Assembly (NCBI RefSeq): GCF_026107415.2
Contig: NZ_JAPCHX010000006.1
Span: 372,001-436,000 of the forward strand
Length of the DNA stretch: 64,000 nucleotides
Direction: 5' to 3'
Source of the DNA: Microbacterium sp. MPKO10
Lineage (GTDB): Bacteria; Actinomycetota; Actinomycetes; Actinomycetales; Microbacteriaceae
The notes under the pieces were generated by a model. That model ran no database searches. It saw only the letters and a list, made by a program, of their open reading frames with translations, and was not told the origin of the DNA. The translations under genes and the position numbers were made by a program. Below, in pieces: positions 26,890-37,851 of the stretch (position 1 is its first letter; every line of letters begins with the position of its first letter).

Positions 26890-28116
26890 TCATTCGGTCA
26901 GACGCCGTACGACGGCATCCGCCAGAAGCCGCCCTTTCACGGTCAGTACGATGCGACCGTGAAGGGCGGCTTCTGCGTTGACCAGCTCGTCTGCGATCAG
27001 CCCGGCAACGGCGGTGCGCGCCGGCGCGCTCAGAGCGTTCGTGGGGAATCCGTCGCTGATACGGGTCTCCAGAAGCACCCGCTCCAGCTGACGGGTCTCA
27101 TCGCTCAGTGTCTCTCGCCCCGCGGCAGGTGACAGGCCCTGTGCCAGTCGTCCTGCATAGGCTGCGGGATGCTTGACATTCCACCAACGGACGCCGCCGA
27201 CATGGCTGTGAGCTCCGGGGCCGACGCCCCACCAGTCCTGTCCCGTCCAGTACGCGAGGTTGTGGCGCGATCTGTGCGCTTCGCCGCGTGCCCAGTTGCT
27301 GACCTCGTACCAATCGAAGCCCGCGGCACTGAGCATTGCCTCGGCGAGCTCGTACATGTCTGCTTCGAGGTCGTCGTCTGGGACAGCCACCTCACCACGC
27401 CTGATCTGACGGGCGAGCTTCGTGCCCTCCTCGACGATCAGCGCATAGGCCGACAGATGATCGGGATGCTGTTCGAGGGCGTGCTCCAGCGAACGCCTCC
27501 AGTCGTCGATGCTCTCGCCCGGCGTTCCGTAGATGAGGTCGAGGCTCACATCGAGGCCTGCTGCCCGCGCGGCGGCAACGACGTCGGGGATGCGCTCCGG
27601 GTCATGCGTGCGCTCCAGCGTCGCGAGCACATGAGGAACCGCTGACTGCATTCCGAACGAGACACGGGTGAAGCCTGCCTCGACCAGTTCGTTCAGGTAC
27701 CGCGCGTCAACGCTGTCAGGGTTCGCCTCTGTCGTGACCTCGGCGCCGGCGACAAACCCGAATTCATCGCGGAGGCCCGACAGCATCCGCCCCAAGTCAC
27801 GCGCGGGCAAGAGCGTCGGTGTGCCTCCACCAAAGAAGACAGTCGACAACGGACGTGCTTCGGCACCGACATCCGAGAGGACCTGCCCGGCCAGTCGGAT
27901 CTCCCGCAGAGCCTCATCCGCGTAGTCGCTCTGGTGGGCGCCCGCGAGTTCTGTGGCCGTATATGTGTTGAAGTCGCAATAGCCGCAGCGCACGCGGCAG
28001 AACGGGACATGCACGTACATCCCGAGGTCGCGCGTGGCAGAGCCTAACGCGGCCGATGACGGCAGGCGGCCGTCGGTCGGTGCGGGATCGCCGAGGGGCA
28101 GGGCGGACGGTGACAT
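26890..28116 (-). CDS. hemW: Radical SAM protein HemW (coproporphyrinogen III oxidase-like)
   Basis: 408 residues. The radical SAM cluster motif is CRVRCGYC (C-x3-C-x2-C) within YVHVPFCRVRCGYCDFN. Then follow STVFFGGGTPTLL, TTEANPDSVD, RVSFGMQSA and DLIYGTPGE, the usual HemN/HemW series, and a C-terminal winged domain. Proteins of this size without the HemN-specific N-terminal Cys motif are taken as HemW heme chaperones rather than oxidases. It follows the DUF1990 gene with no gap. Its 3' coding part contains a 21-bp hairpin. Confidence 0.92.
   Translation of the reverse strand: MSPSALPLGDPAPTDGRLPSSAALGSATRDLGMYVHVPFCRVRCGYCDFNTYTATELAGAHQSDYADEALREIRLAGQVLSDVGAEARPLSTVFFGGGTPTLLPARDLGRMLSGLRDEFGFVAGAEVTTEANPDSVDARYLNELVEAGFTRVSFGMQSAVPHVLATLERTHDPERIPDVVAAARAAGLDVSLDLIYGTPGESIDDWRRSLEHALEQHPDHLSAYALIVEEGTKLARQIRRGEVAVPDDDLEADMYELAEAMLSAAGFDWYEVSNWARGEAHRSRHNLAYWTGQDWWGVGPGAHSHVGGVRWWNVKHPAAYAGRLAQGLSPAAGRETLSDETRQLERVLLETRISDGFPTNALSAPARTAVAGLIADELVNAEAALHGRIVLTVKGRLLADAVVRRLTE
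26923..26975. repeat. 21-bp inverted repeat inside the hemW 3' end
   Basis: Arms 26923-26944 and 26955-26975 are complementary with a single bulged base and a 10-nt loop. It lies 35-87 nt past the DUF4870 stop, where a terminator for that transcript would be expected, but no T-run follows on either strand. Confidence 0.6.
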
Positions 28117-28773
28117 CTAGTCGCGCACGGTGCGCGCCCAGGCCGGCGAGAGCGCCCTCAGATACTGAGCCGCCAGTCGACGACGTCTGCGCATGAGCAG
28201 AAAGGGGAAAATGCGATAGAGCGGCCGCGCAGCACGCACGAAGGCGCGTACGGTGAACCAAACGCTGTCGTCGTCTCTCTTCTCGATCGCAAAAGACTCT
28301 TCACCGCTGATCGTGTGGCCTGAAACCGTGCCGAAGGCGAAGGTAACCCGTCGTGGCTCCTCCACGACATAGACCACTCGAATATGCCCGCGCACTCGAT
28401 AGGGGCCGACGCGTCCCGAGAGCTCGGCTGTCGTGCCCGATGTGATGTACGGGGTGCCGTCTGAGGCGAAACGATCCTCGGTGCGCTCGGTTCCGCGACC
28501 GATCGGAGTTCCGTCCTCGGCGAAGCGCACACCCTGATACGCATCTCCGGAACCGCGTTCGATGCTTGCCACCGTGATTCCCGCGAGTCGGAGGACCTCC
28601 CAGGACAACACCGACGCGGATGCTGCGGCGAAACGCTCGTCACCGCTCCCGATCTTGATCGATTCCTCGTGCGGCCGATAGCCGTCCGGTGGATACTGCA
28701 TCAGGTCGGCAGCCTGGGTCGCCCCCACCGCCGCGTAATCGGTCGGCTGGTCTTGGAAGTTGGACCGGCGCAT
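28117..28773 (-). CDS. DUF1990 (UPF0548) family protein
   Basis: 218 residues from ATG 28773. The sequence matches the DUF1990 layout: NFQDQPTDYAAVGATQ, YPPDGYRPHEESIKIGSG, VLSWEVLRLAGI, then a beta-rich C-terminal half with YVVEEPRRVTFAFGTVSGHTISGEESF and a basic tail (LLMRRRRRLAAQYLRAL). An upstream ATG is possible but this one fits 4 nt after the lepA stop. The biochemical function is unknown. It lies between lepA and hemW on the same strand, probably in one operon. Confidence 0.85.
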   Translation of the reverse strand: MRRSNFQDQPTDYAAVGATQAADLMQYPPDGYRPHEESIKIGSGDERFAAASASVLSWEVLRLAGITVASIERGSGDAYQGVRFAEDGTPIGRGTERTEDRFASDGTPYITSGTTAELSGRVGPYRVRGHIRVVYVVEEPRRVTFAFGTVSGHTISGEESFAIEKRDDDSVWFTVRAFVRAARPLYRIFPFLLMRRRRRLAAQYLRALSPAWARTVRD

Positions 28774-28777
28774 GTGT

Positions 28778-30631
<1,854 letters not shown>

Positions 30632-30778
30632 CGCGTTCCTTACTCTGTTGTCGTCGGTAGTGTCTTATTGTCCCACGCGAAGTGCCGAATAGTTCATGTG
30701 TTCGTTCGTTATCGGTCCGTGTGCGGGAGCGTGTGCCCCGTCGTGACCTCACGGTTTCCGGATGCCCGCGGTTGCTGG

Positions 30779-30784
30779 TAGTAT
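30779..30784 (+). promoter_or_regulatory. Likely -10 box of rpsT
   Basis: TAGTAT with TTTCCG 18 nt upstream; this would give an rpsT leader of about 95 nt. The remaining lepA-rpsT gap shows no other clear site. Confidence 0.4.
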
Positions 30785-30887
30785 CGAGCGTTGGCTTGCG
30801 TGTGGCGGAAACCGCACGAATCGCCGGGAGCGCCCTCTCTCGCCCCACCGGCACCACCGAACACACCAAACGAAGGCACAGATAAAC

Positions 30888-31148
30888 GTGGCAAACATCA
30901 AGTCGCAGATCAAGCGAATCGGCACAAACCTCAAGGCGCAGGAGCGCAATCGTCAGGTCAAGAGCGAGCTCAAGACCGCGGTGCGTAGCACGCGCGAGGC
31001 CGTTGCCGCTGGCGACAAAGAAGCAGCGTCGAAGGCTCTCGCGCTCGCTTCGAAGAAGCTCGACAAGGCAGTGAGCAAGGGCGTCATTCACAAGAACCAG
31101 GCAGCGAACCGCAAGTCCGGTCTCGCGCAGATGGTCAGCGCGCTCTAA
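30888..31148 (+). CDS. rpsT: 30S ribosomal protein S20
   Basis: 86 residues from GTG 30888: [20 protein letters not shown], a basic helical protein that binds 16S rRNA in the small subunit. The longer in-frame extension upstream is untranslated leader. It is monocistronic, with a promoter about 100 nt upstream and a UUCG-loop terminator right after the gene. The opposite strand carries lepA upstream and holA downstream. Confidence 0.96.
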   Translation: MANIKSQIKRIGTNLKAQERNRQVKSELKTAVRSTREAVAAGDKEAASKALALASKKLDKAVSKGVIHKNQAANRKSGLAQMVSAL

Positions 31149-31170
31149 GCAGCACAGTTCAGACCTGCTC

Positions 31171-31200
31171 GGCCCCGCTTCGGCGGGGCCGTTTGCATTT
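31171..31200 (+). terminator. Terminator of rpsT
   Basis: GGCCCCGC and GCGGGGCC pair around a TTCG tetraloop, followed by GTTTGCATTT. Confidence 0.85.
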
Positions 31201-31226
31201 GTCGTGGGAATGCTTTCAGCCCTCGG

Positions 31227-32252
31227 TCACGACGAGGTGCCCCGTGACGCGATCACGCCGATGAGCCGCTCAACGGCAAAGACCGGGTCGCGTTCGGCCC
31301 CCTTAACAGCGGCGTCTGCCTCAGCGAGCGCGAGGATAGCCTGACCGAGGCCCGCGTCGGACCAGCCACGGGCGTCGCGTCGCGCCCGGTCGACTTGCCA
31401 CGGTGCCATGCCGAGCGCCCCGGCGAGTTGCCCGGAACTGCCGTGCGCGTTTGCCACTTTCGCCATCGCTCGTACCTTCATGGCGAAGGCCGCGACCATC
31501 GGCACAGGGTCGGCACCCGAGTCGAGGGCGTGCCGCAGGCTGACGAGGGCTTCTGCTTTCCGCCCGGCCAGGGCGATGTCGGCGACAGCGAATGCCGTTG
31601 TTTCGACGCGGCCGCCATAATAGCGATCGACGATCTCCTCTGTGATGTTCTCTGCCGAGTCAGCGATCAGCTGTTGGCACGCGGCAGCCAGTTCAGCCAC
31701 ATCGTCCGCGAAAGCCGAGACGATCTGCCGAAGGGCTCCGGGGCTGATCCGCTTTCCTGCGCGTGTGAATTCGGCACGTGCAAAGTCAGACTTTTCGGCA
31801 TCCTTCTTGAGATCGTCGCAGACGATCTCAATCGCGATTCCCTGTGCGGCGCGCACGGCTTCGAGAAGCTTCTTTCCCCGCACTCCTCCACTATGTCGGA
31901 GCACGAGATAGGCGCTCTCCGCAGGCTCAGCAATGTACTCGATCGCCTCTGCAAGGAACGCGTCGGTGCTTTTCTCGACAGCGCCCACGCGGATCAGGCG
32001 TGGCTCGGCGAACAGCGACGGACTGGCAAGCGTGAGAAGCTCGCCCGGCTGATACGCGGCCGCATCGATATCGGTGACCTCAAGGCTCGGATCCTCGGCA
32101 CGGAGATAGTCGCGGAGCCCCTTTGTCGCGCGTTCGGCGAACACGTCCTGCGGCCCTGAGACCAGGACGACGGGTGCCGGCCGCACCTCGTGCCATTTCA
32201 GCTGCGGAATTGCCGCCGTGTTCTTCGCTGTGGAACCTCGCCGTGCTGCCAC
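31227..32252 (-). CDS. holA: DNA polymerase III subunit delta
   Basis: 341 residues. It is the clamp-loader subunit that opens the beta clamp. VVLVSGPQDVFAERATKGLRDYL begins the AAA-like N-terminal domain; SEKSDFARAEFTRAGKRISPGALRQIV and the C-terminal helical collar with WQVDRARRDARGWSDAGLGQAI are typical of actinobacterial delta. The start is GTG with AAGGAG 4 nt before it. It lies 30 nt after comEC, in the comEA-comEC-holA order common in Gram-positive bacteria. Confidence 0.94.
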   Translation of the reverse strand: MAARRGSTAKNTAAIPQLKWHEVRPAPVVLVSGPQDVFAERATKGLRDYLRAEDPSLEVTDIDAAAYQPGELLTLASPSLFAEPRLIRVGAVEKSTDAFLAEAIEYIAEPAESAYLVLRHSGGVRGKKLLEAVRAAQGIAIEIVCDDLKKDAEKSDFARAEFTRAGKRISPGALRQIVSAFADDVAELAAACQQLIADSAENITEEIVDRYYGGRVETTAFAVADIALAGRKAEALVSLRHALDSGADPVPMVAAFAMKVRAMAKVANAHGSSGQLAGALGMAPWQVDRARRDARGWSDAGLGQAILALAEADAAVKGAERDPVFAVERLIGVIASRGTSS

Positions 32253-32282
32253 ATCGCTCCTTCGTCGTCGTACCCGTCCAGC

Positions 32283-34574
32283 TTATCCGGCACCGCCGTC
32301 AGCGGCTGTCGTCTCCGACCACACCACGAAGGAGCCATCGCGGGCCGAGATGAGGATCATTCCGCGTCTGTCCGTGCGCAGGATGTGCCCACCGGCTTCT
32401 TTCAGAACGTCAAGCGTCTGCTGGGCCGGATGCCCATACGTGTTGTCAGCGCCGACCGACACGATCGCGAGCGTCGCATGCAGCTGTGCGTACAGCTCGG
32501 CGGCTTGATCACGGCTGCCGTGGTGAGCGACCTTGACGATGTCTTCTGTCGTGCCCGCGTGCAGACGAGAGAGCAGCTGATGCTGTTCGGGCTCTCCCAG
32601 GTCCCCCAGCAGCATGATTCGGATGCCATCGAGCTCGACGTCCAGCACAATACTTCCGGCGTTTCCCGTCGCCGCGTGCGATGCTGGCCAGAGCACCGAA
32701 TAGTCGATGCCCCCGACCACGTTGTGCACACCCGCCGTCACGACCTCCGCGGGGACTCCGGCGTCGGCAAGGATGCTGGTAACCCTCTCCCCTGCCTCGT
32801 CGTGGACCTCCTGGACAAGAGCAACGTCGACGCGTTCAACGATGCCGCTCAGGCCACCGACATGATCGGCGTCGTAATGCGTGAGTACGAGGACGTTGAT
32901 GCGCGTGATCCCAAGCGTCTCAACGCAGCGCGAGACGAGTTCGGGCTCGAGACCGGTGTCGACGAGCATCGTGCCGCCATCTGAGCGCAGCAGAACGGCA
33001 TCACCTTGCCCCACGTCGCACGCGGCAACGGACCAGTCCGACGGCCGCTGTAGAGCCCGCGTGAGCACCGGGGTTCCGGTGATTCCCGCCGTGCCTCCCA
33101 GGCCGAGGCAGAGCAGCCCGATGGCCACTTTGCCCGTCCAGTGCGCACGCCACCGCGGGAGAAGAAACAGCCCGATCGTCACAGCAGTGACAGCGGCAAG
33201 CACGAGGGCACCGAGGGCGCCAGGGATCCATGGAACTTGAGCACCGGGCAGCGATGCTGCGACCGTGGCGACTCCCGCGACCCATGACGACGGGACGAAG
33301 GCAATCCAGGCGAGAGCCGTCGCAACCCACGGAACAAACGGTGCCACCACGCAGGCGCAGAGCCCGACCACGGTGCCGACGGGAGCGGCCGGAGCGGCGA
33401 GAATGTTGGCGGCGACCCCGTACAGGCTGATGCTGCTCGACAGGAGGATGAGCACAGGTTGGCAGGCCAGCTGGGCAGCAAGCGGTACCGCGATCATCGT
33501 CGCCAAACCGCGTGGCAGAACGCGCCCGAGTGCCGCTGCGAGGGGCCGTGTCAGCAGCAGAAGTCCTGCTGTTGCCAGCACGCTCAGCGCGAATCCGGCG
33601 TCGAACGCATACCAGGGGTCGAGGGCGAGCATCAGGATGACGCTCGCCGCGAGAACCGGGATACCGCCCGATGGCCGCCCTGAGAGGTGAATCAGTAGTG
33701 CGAGCGCTGCCATGATCGAGGCGCGCACGACACTCGACTGTGGAGTGACGAGAACGACGAAGCCGATGAGAATGATAAGAGCAAGTGCGACGCGTATCAC
33801 TCGGCCGGCACCGAGCCGAGCCGACAGGAGCATGGCGAATGCGACGACGATGGCGCAGTTGGCCCCGGAAACGGCTGTGAGGTGGCTGAGGGAAGCGTCC
33901 TTCATGGCAGCATCCAGTTCGGCATCAACAGCACTCGTGTCCCCCACGGCTAGGCCGGGTAGAAGGCGGGCGCCTGCTCCGGGCAGATCCGCACACAACT
34001 CGACGAAACCACGTCGCATGTCGTTGGCCCAGCCGAGGTACCAGGGAGGGGCTGCTGTGACCGAGATCTCGTCGTCGGCGAAGATCAGCGCGGACGCGGC
34101 ATCCGTTAGGTCAGTAAGAATCACCTGGCCGCTGATCTCGACGGTCGACCCGATCGCCGCTTTCCCTCCCGAGATCGAACCGAAGATCGTGATCGGCACA
34201 TCAACAGCCCGCCCCTCGACCGCCGTTGCTGTCGCACGCATTCTCAGCTGCGATGGGCCGCGGCTCGTTGCGTGCGCGAGACCACCGATCGTTGCCACGA
34301 CCGTCGTCGCGCCGCCCTTCTCACCGGCTGCCGTCACAAGAGCATCTGGGCGGCGGATGTCGGCGTTTGCGGATGCGGAAATGCTGATAAGCGCGGCGCT
34401 TCCCAGAGCAATGGCGATGAGGGCGAGGACGCCCCCTCGACGCCGGATCACGCACCAGGCGGTAAGGGCGACGGCAACACCCGTGCATCCTCCCCAAATG
34501 AGGACGTACGCCTGCGTCGCGATTCCGACGAGAGCGGCCAGCCATGCCATACCCGCGGGAAAGAGCAGTCGCAT
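32283..34574 (-). CDS. comEC: ComEC/Rec2-family DNA uptake channel protein
   Basis: 763 residues. After several N-terminal membrane segments and a soluble OB-like region comes the Competence domain (ALAVGDTSAVDAELDAAMKDASLSHLTAVSG with about eight helices), then a metallo-beta-lactamase-like C-terminal domain with LVLTHYDADHVGGLSGI and VAHHGSRDQ. In competent bacteria ComEC carries single-stranded DNA across the membrane and its MBL domain is thought to degrade the other strand. It follows comEA by 1 nt. No type IV pilus genes are in this window. Confidence 0.93.
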   Translation of the reverse strand: MRLLFPAGMAWLAALVGIATQAYVLIWGGCTGVAVALTAWCVIRRRGGVLALIAIALGSAALISISASANADIRRPDALVTAAGEKGGATTVVATIGGLAHATSRGPSQLRMRATATAVEGRAVDVPITIFGSISGGKAAIGSTVEISGQVILTDLTDAASALIFADDEISVTAAPPWYLGWANDMRRGFVELCADLPGAGARLLPGLAVGDTSAVDAELDAAMKDASLSHLTAVSGANCAIVVAFAMLLSARLGAGRVIRVALALIILIGFVVLVTPQSSVVRASIMAALALLIHLSGRPSGGIPVLAASVILMLALDPWYAFDAGFALSVLATAGLLLLTRPLAAALGRVLPRGLATMIAVPLAAQLACQPVLILLSSSISLYGVAANILAAPAAPVGTVVGLCACVVAPFVPWVATALAWIAFVPSSWVAGVATVAASLPGAQVPWIPGALGALVLAAVTAVTIGLFLLPRWRAHWTGKVAIGLLCLGLGGTAGITGTPVLTRALQRPSDWSVAACDVGQGDAVLLRSDGGTMLVDTGLEPELVSRCVETLGITRINVLVLTHYDADHVGGLSGIVERVDVALVQEVHDEAGERVTSILADAGVPAEVVTAGVHNVVGGIDYSVLWPASHAATGNAGSIVLDVELDGIRIMLLGDLGEPEQHQLLSRLHAGTTEDIVKVAHHGSRDQAAELYAQLHATLAIVSVGADNTYGHPAQQTLDVLKEAGGHILRTDRRGMILISARDGSFVVWSETTAADGGAG

Positions 34575-34575
34575 C

Positions 34576-35166
34576 TCAGATCGTCACCAGGTCTTTGAGC
34601 ATCGCGAACGTCTTTTCGCCGATGCCCGAAACGTTGCGCAGATCGTCGACGGAGCGAAAGCCTCCGTTCTCGTCGCGCCAGGCGATGATGCGCTGCGCAA
34701 GTGCCGGGCCGATTCGTGGAAGTGTTTCCAAGTCTTCTGCGGTCGCTGTATTGAGGTTCACGCGGCCCTGGGCATCGGTGCCGTCCTCCTCTTCTGTTTC
34801 CCCGACGGCAGGGACGCGGATCTGCTCGCCGTCCGTGACGAAGCGGGCGAGATTGATCGCAGTGGGGTCGGCCTCGTCCGTCATACCGCCGGCTGCCGCG
34901 ACAGCATCCATCACGCGTGCGCCCTCGTGAAGTTGATACAGGCCGGGGGTCTGCACCGCGCCCAACACGTGGACGTAGATGGCGACCGGCGCGCTCGACG
35001 CCGTGGGATGCGTGCGCACCGTTGAGACGTGCTCATCGCCGTTGAGGAGCGTGATCACCACAGCGACAGACAGACCTGCGAGCATCGTCAAAACCGCGAC
35101 TCCGGCACCGAGACGCAGACGTTTCGGGCGTCGAGCGCGTCGCGACAGTTCGGCCCGCTCGTGCAT
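34576..35166 (-). CDS. comEA: ComEA-type helix-hairpin-helix DNA-binding protein
   Basis: 196 residues. It has a basic N-terminus and one membrane segment (VLTMLAGLSVAVVITLL), then a SLBB-like domain (VHVLGAVQTPGLYQLHEGAR) and a C-terminal pair of HhH motifs (NLNTATAEDLETLPRIGPALAQ and LRNVSGIGEKTFAML). It is expected to sit on the outer membrane face and hand double-stranded DNA to ComEC. The ATG at 35166 has TAACCT 6 nt upstream, so comEA-comEC-holA likely start from a leaderless message. Confidence 0.93.
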   Translation of the reverse strand: MHERAELSRRARRPKRLRLGAGVAVLTMLAGLSVAVVITLLNGDEHVSTVRTHPTASSAPVAIYVHVLGAVQTPGLYQLHEGARVMDAVAAAGGMTDEADPTAINLARFVTDGEQIRVPAVGETEEEDGTDAQGRVNLNTATAEDLETLPRIGPALAQRIIAWRDENGGFRSVDDLRNVSGIGEKTFAMLKDLVTI

Positions 35167-35172
35167 GGGCCC

Positions 35173-35178
35173 AGGTTA
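35173..35178 (-). promoter_or_regulatory. -10 box of comEA (leaderless)
   Basis: TAACCT followed by 6 nt and the ATG at 35166. Confidence 0.45.
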
Positions 35179-35231
35179 GGGCGATCCCAATCGGTGCCGC
35201 GCGCTCGAGCGTCAAGTTGTGGGTAGACAAC

Positions 35232-35262
35232 GCGGATCGCCGTCCTGTGGACGGCGATCCGC
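35232..35262 (-). terminator. Terminator of leuS
   Basis: A perfect 14-bp stem (35232-35245 with 35249-35262) and a 3-nt loop, located 8 nt after the leuS stop. On the minus strand it is followed by GTTGTCTACC. Confidence 0.75.
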
Positions 35263-35269
35263 TCTGCTG

Positions 35270-37780
35270 TTATCGCGCGGTGGCGATGCTCACAATCTTG
35301 GGGGCGCGGACGATGACATTGGTGATCTCCGCCTCACCGATTGCGCGCTGTACGTTCGCATCACCACGCGCGAGCCGCTCAAGCTCGTCGGGCATGATCG
35401 ACGGAGACACCTGCAGGCGGCCCCTGACCTTTCCATTGACCTGCACAACGGCCGTGACTTCATCCTCGACGAGAAGAGCAGGCTCAGCCTGTCGCCATTC
35501 CACGTGCGCCACCGTGGGCTCGTAGCCGAGCAGCTCCCACATGTCCTCCGCCGTGTACGGAGCGAAGACGTTCAGCGCGACGGCGATCGTCTCCGCCGCT
35601 TCGCGCACGGCTGCATCGGCGGCGCCCGGCCCCTTGTCGATGGCCTTCCGCGTGACGTTCACAAGCTCCATCAGACGGGCGACCGCGACGTTGAACTTGT
35701 ACGACTCGATGAGGTCAGGAACATCGGCGAGGAAGTGATGAACCAGTTTGCGCAGTGCCGTGTCACCGGTCGACACATCAATGCCCGGGCCGCTCGAGAC
35801 GTCGTGCGCAATGCGCCAGGCACGCGCGAGGAATTTGGTGGAGCCGGTCGGCGAGACATCCGCCCAGTCGATATCGTCCTCGGGCGGACCCGCGAACGCG
35901 AGAGTCACACGCAGCGCGTCTGCTCCGTAGCTGTGCATCTGATCGGCGAACTCCACGAGATTGCCGACACTCTTGCTCATCTTCTGCCCGTCCATGAGCA
36001 CCATGCCCTGATTGAGCAACGCGGTGAATGGCTCTTCGAAGTCGACATAGCCGTAGTCGTGCAGAACCTTCGTCATGAATCGCGCATACAGCAAGTGCAG
36101 GATCGCGTGCTCGACACCGCCAACATACTGATCGACCGGCGCCCACTTCTTCGCCTCGGCCACGTCGAACGCCACCTCATCCGAGTTCGGGGAGAGGAAG
36201 CGCAGAAAGTACCAGGAGCTGTCAACGAACGTATCCATCGTGTCCGAGTCACGGCGCGCGCTGCCACCGCACGACGGGCAGTCCACGGTGGCCCAGTCGT
36301 CTGCACCGCCAAGTGGACTCGTGCCCTTGGGCCGCAAGTCGAGGCCTTCGGCCGCTGGCAGTTTTACCGGAAGCTGGGACTCCGGGACGGGCACCTCACC
36401 GCAGGAATCGCAGTGGATGATCGGGATCGGCGTACCCCAGTAGCGCTGCCGCGAGATCAACCAGTCGCGGAGCCGGTAATTCGTCGCCGTCTCACCCGCT
36501 CCGGCCTCGCCGAGGGCCGTCGTCAGAGCGTCGATGGCCTCGTCCTTCGAGAGCCCATCGAACGTTCCAGAGTTCACGAGAAGACCGTCACCGCTGAGGG
36601 CTGTGCCTGTCTCGGCCGGGTCATCGACATCAGTCAGCGTCCCGTCCGGGGCGACGACGACGCGTACCGGCAGATCGAGCGCGCGGGCGAAGTCGAGGTC
36701 GCGCTGGTCGTGGGCGGGGACACCCATGACGGCACCGTGACCGTAGTCGGCCAGAACATAATCGGCTGCCCAGATGGGGATCCTGTCGCCGGTGAGCGGA
36801 TGAGTCGCGTACCGGTCGAGGAACACTCCGGTCTTCTCGCGGTCTGTCGACTGCCTGTCGATGTCGCTCTCCGTCTTCGTCTTCTCGAGGTACGCGGCAA
36901 ATTCCGTCTGCACCGCACTCGTGGCGCCTGCGGCAAGCTCAGCAGCGAGAGCAGAGTCGGGAGCGACGGCCATGTAGGTGACACCGAAGAGCGTGTCTGG
37001 GCGCGTTGTGTACACCGTGACGGGTTCATCCCGGCCCTCGATACCGAACACGACGTCAGCGCCGGTCGACCGGCCGACCCAGTTGCGCTGCATCGACAGA
37101 ACCTTCGCGGGCCATGCGCCTTCGAGTTGTGTCAGGTCATCGACGAGCCGGTCAGCGTACGCGGTGATTCGGAAGTACCACTGCGTCAGATTGCGCTTGG
37201 TCACGACGGCACCGCAGCGCTCGCACATGCCATCGACAACCTGCTCGTTGGCGAGCACCGTCTGATCGTTCGGGCACCAGTTCACCGGGCTCGCCTTGCG
37301 ATACGCGAGCCCTTTCTCATACAGCTTGAGGAACAGCCACTGGTTCCACTGGTAGTACTCGGGGTCTGATGTGTGAATCTCGCGAGACCAGTCGAACGAC
37401 GGCGCGTAGACCCTGAAGCTCGCCTTCTGCTGTTCGATGTTGCCGTAGGTCCAGTCGCGCGGGTCGGCACCACGTTTGATCGCCGCGTTCTCCGCGGGCA
37501 GCCCGAACGAGTCCCAGCCGACGGGATGCAGAACGTTGTACCCGCGCTGACGCCAGTACCGTGCGAGCACGTCACAGAGACCGAATGCCTCCGCATGGCC
37601 CATGTGCAGATCGCCTGACGGGTAGGAGAACATGTCGAGAACGTACTTGCGCGGGCGCTCGTCAGTGGCGTCATCCGTCGCGAACGGCTTCAGCGCATCC
37701 CAGACCGGAAGCCATTTCTCCTGAATCGCGGCGAAATCGTACTTCTCGGCTGTAGCGTGCGCTGTCTGCTCGTGGGACAC
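35270..37780 (-). CDS. leuS: Leucine--tRNA ligase
   Basis: 836 residues, class I synthetase. The HIGH-like motif is HMGH at about 59-62 ([16 protein letters not shown]), the KMSKS motif is intact ([11 protein letters not shown]), and the large editing insert carries [12 protein letters not shown] and the zinc-type [11 protein letters not shown]. The C-terminal anticodon-binding and tail domains follow. GTG start with GGAGATTGAGAG upstream. It lies downstream of the cyd operon on the same strand but has a hairpin in front, so it is probably separate. Confidence 0.97.
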   Translation of the reverse strand: MSHEQTAHATAEKYDFAAIQEKWLPVWDALKPFATDDATDERPRKYVLDMFSYPSGDLHMGHAEAFGLCDVLARYWRQRGYNVLHPVGWDSFGLPAENAAIKRGADPRDWTYGNIEQQKASFRVYAPSFDWSREIHTSDPEYYQWNQWLFLKLYEKGLAYRKASPVNWCPNDQTVLANEQVVDGMCERCGAVVTKRNLTQWYFRITAYADRLVDDLTQLEGAWPAKVLSMQRNWVGRSTGADVVFGIEGRDEPVTVYTTRPDTLFGVTYMAVAPDSALAAELAAGATSAVQTEFAAYLEKTKTESDIDRQSTDREKTGVFLDRYATHPLTGDRIPIWAADYVLADYGHGAVMGVPAHDQRDLDFARALDLPVRVVVAPDGTLTDVDDPAETGTALSGDGLLVNSGTFDGLSKDEAIDALTTALGEAGAGETATNYRLRDWLISRQRYWGTPIPIIHCDSCGEVPVPESQLPVKLPAAEGLDLRPKGTSPLGGADDWATVDCPSCGGSARRDSDTMDTFVDSSWYFLRFLSPNSDEVAFDVAEAKKWAPVDQYVGGVEHAILHLLYARFMTKVLHDYGYVDFEEPFTALLNQGMVLMDGQKMSKSVGNLVEFADQMHSYGADALRVTLAFAGPPEDDIDWADVSPTGSTKFLARAWRIAHDVSSGPGIDVSTGDTALRKLVHHFLADVPDLIESYKFNVAVARLMELVNVTRKAIDKGPGAADAAVREAAETIAVALNVFAPYTAEDMWELLGYEPTVAHVEWRQAEPALLVEDEVTAVVQVNGKVRGRLQVSPSIMPDELERLARGDANVQRAIGEAEITNVIVRAPKIVSIATAR

Positions 37781-37808
37781 GTGACTCTCAATCTCCGTCA
37801 GCTGGGCA

Positions 37809-37832
37809 ACCAGGCCGACACAGTGGCCTGGT
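37809..37832 (-). terminator. Hairpin after the cydABDC operon
   Basis: ACCAGGCC and GGCCTGGT pair around 8 nt in the 71-nt gap between the cydC stop and the leuS start. Only TTGCCC follows, so it is a moderate terminator candidate. Confidence 0.45.
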
Positions 37833-37851
37833 CCAATATCCCAGGATACCG

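Noticed and set aside
35219-37369. A long open frame on the plus strand opposite leuS
   Set aside because: It is antisense to a complete leucyl-tRNA synthetase gene with all motifs; the product is Arg/His-rich with no recognisable domain. Similar open antisense frames lie opposite lepA, uppS/recO, cydC and the low-complexity gene and are typical of high-GC DNA.
37781-37851. A T-box or other leader ahead of leuS
   Set aside because: The gap is 71 nt, too short for a T-box, and contains only a terminator-like hairpin for the cyd operon.
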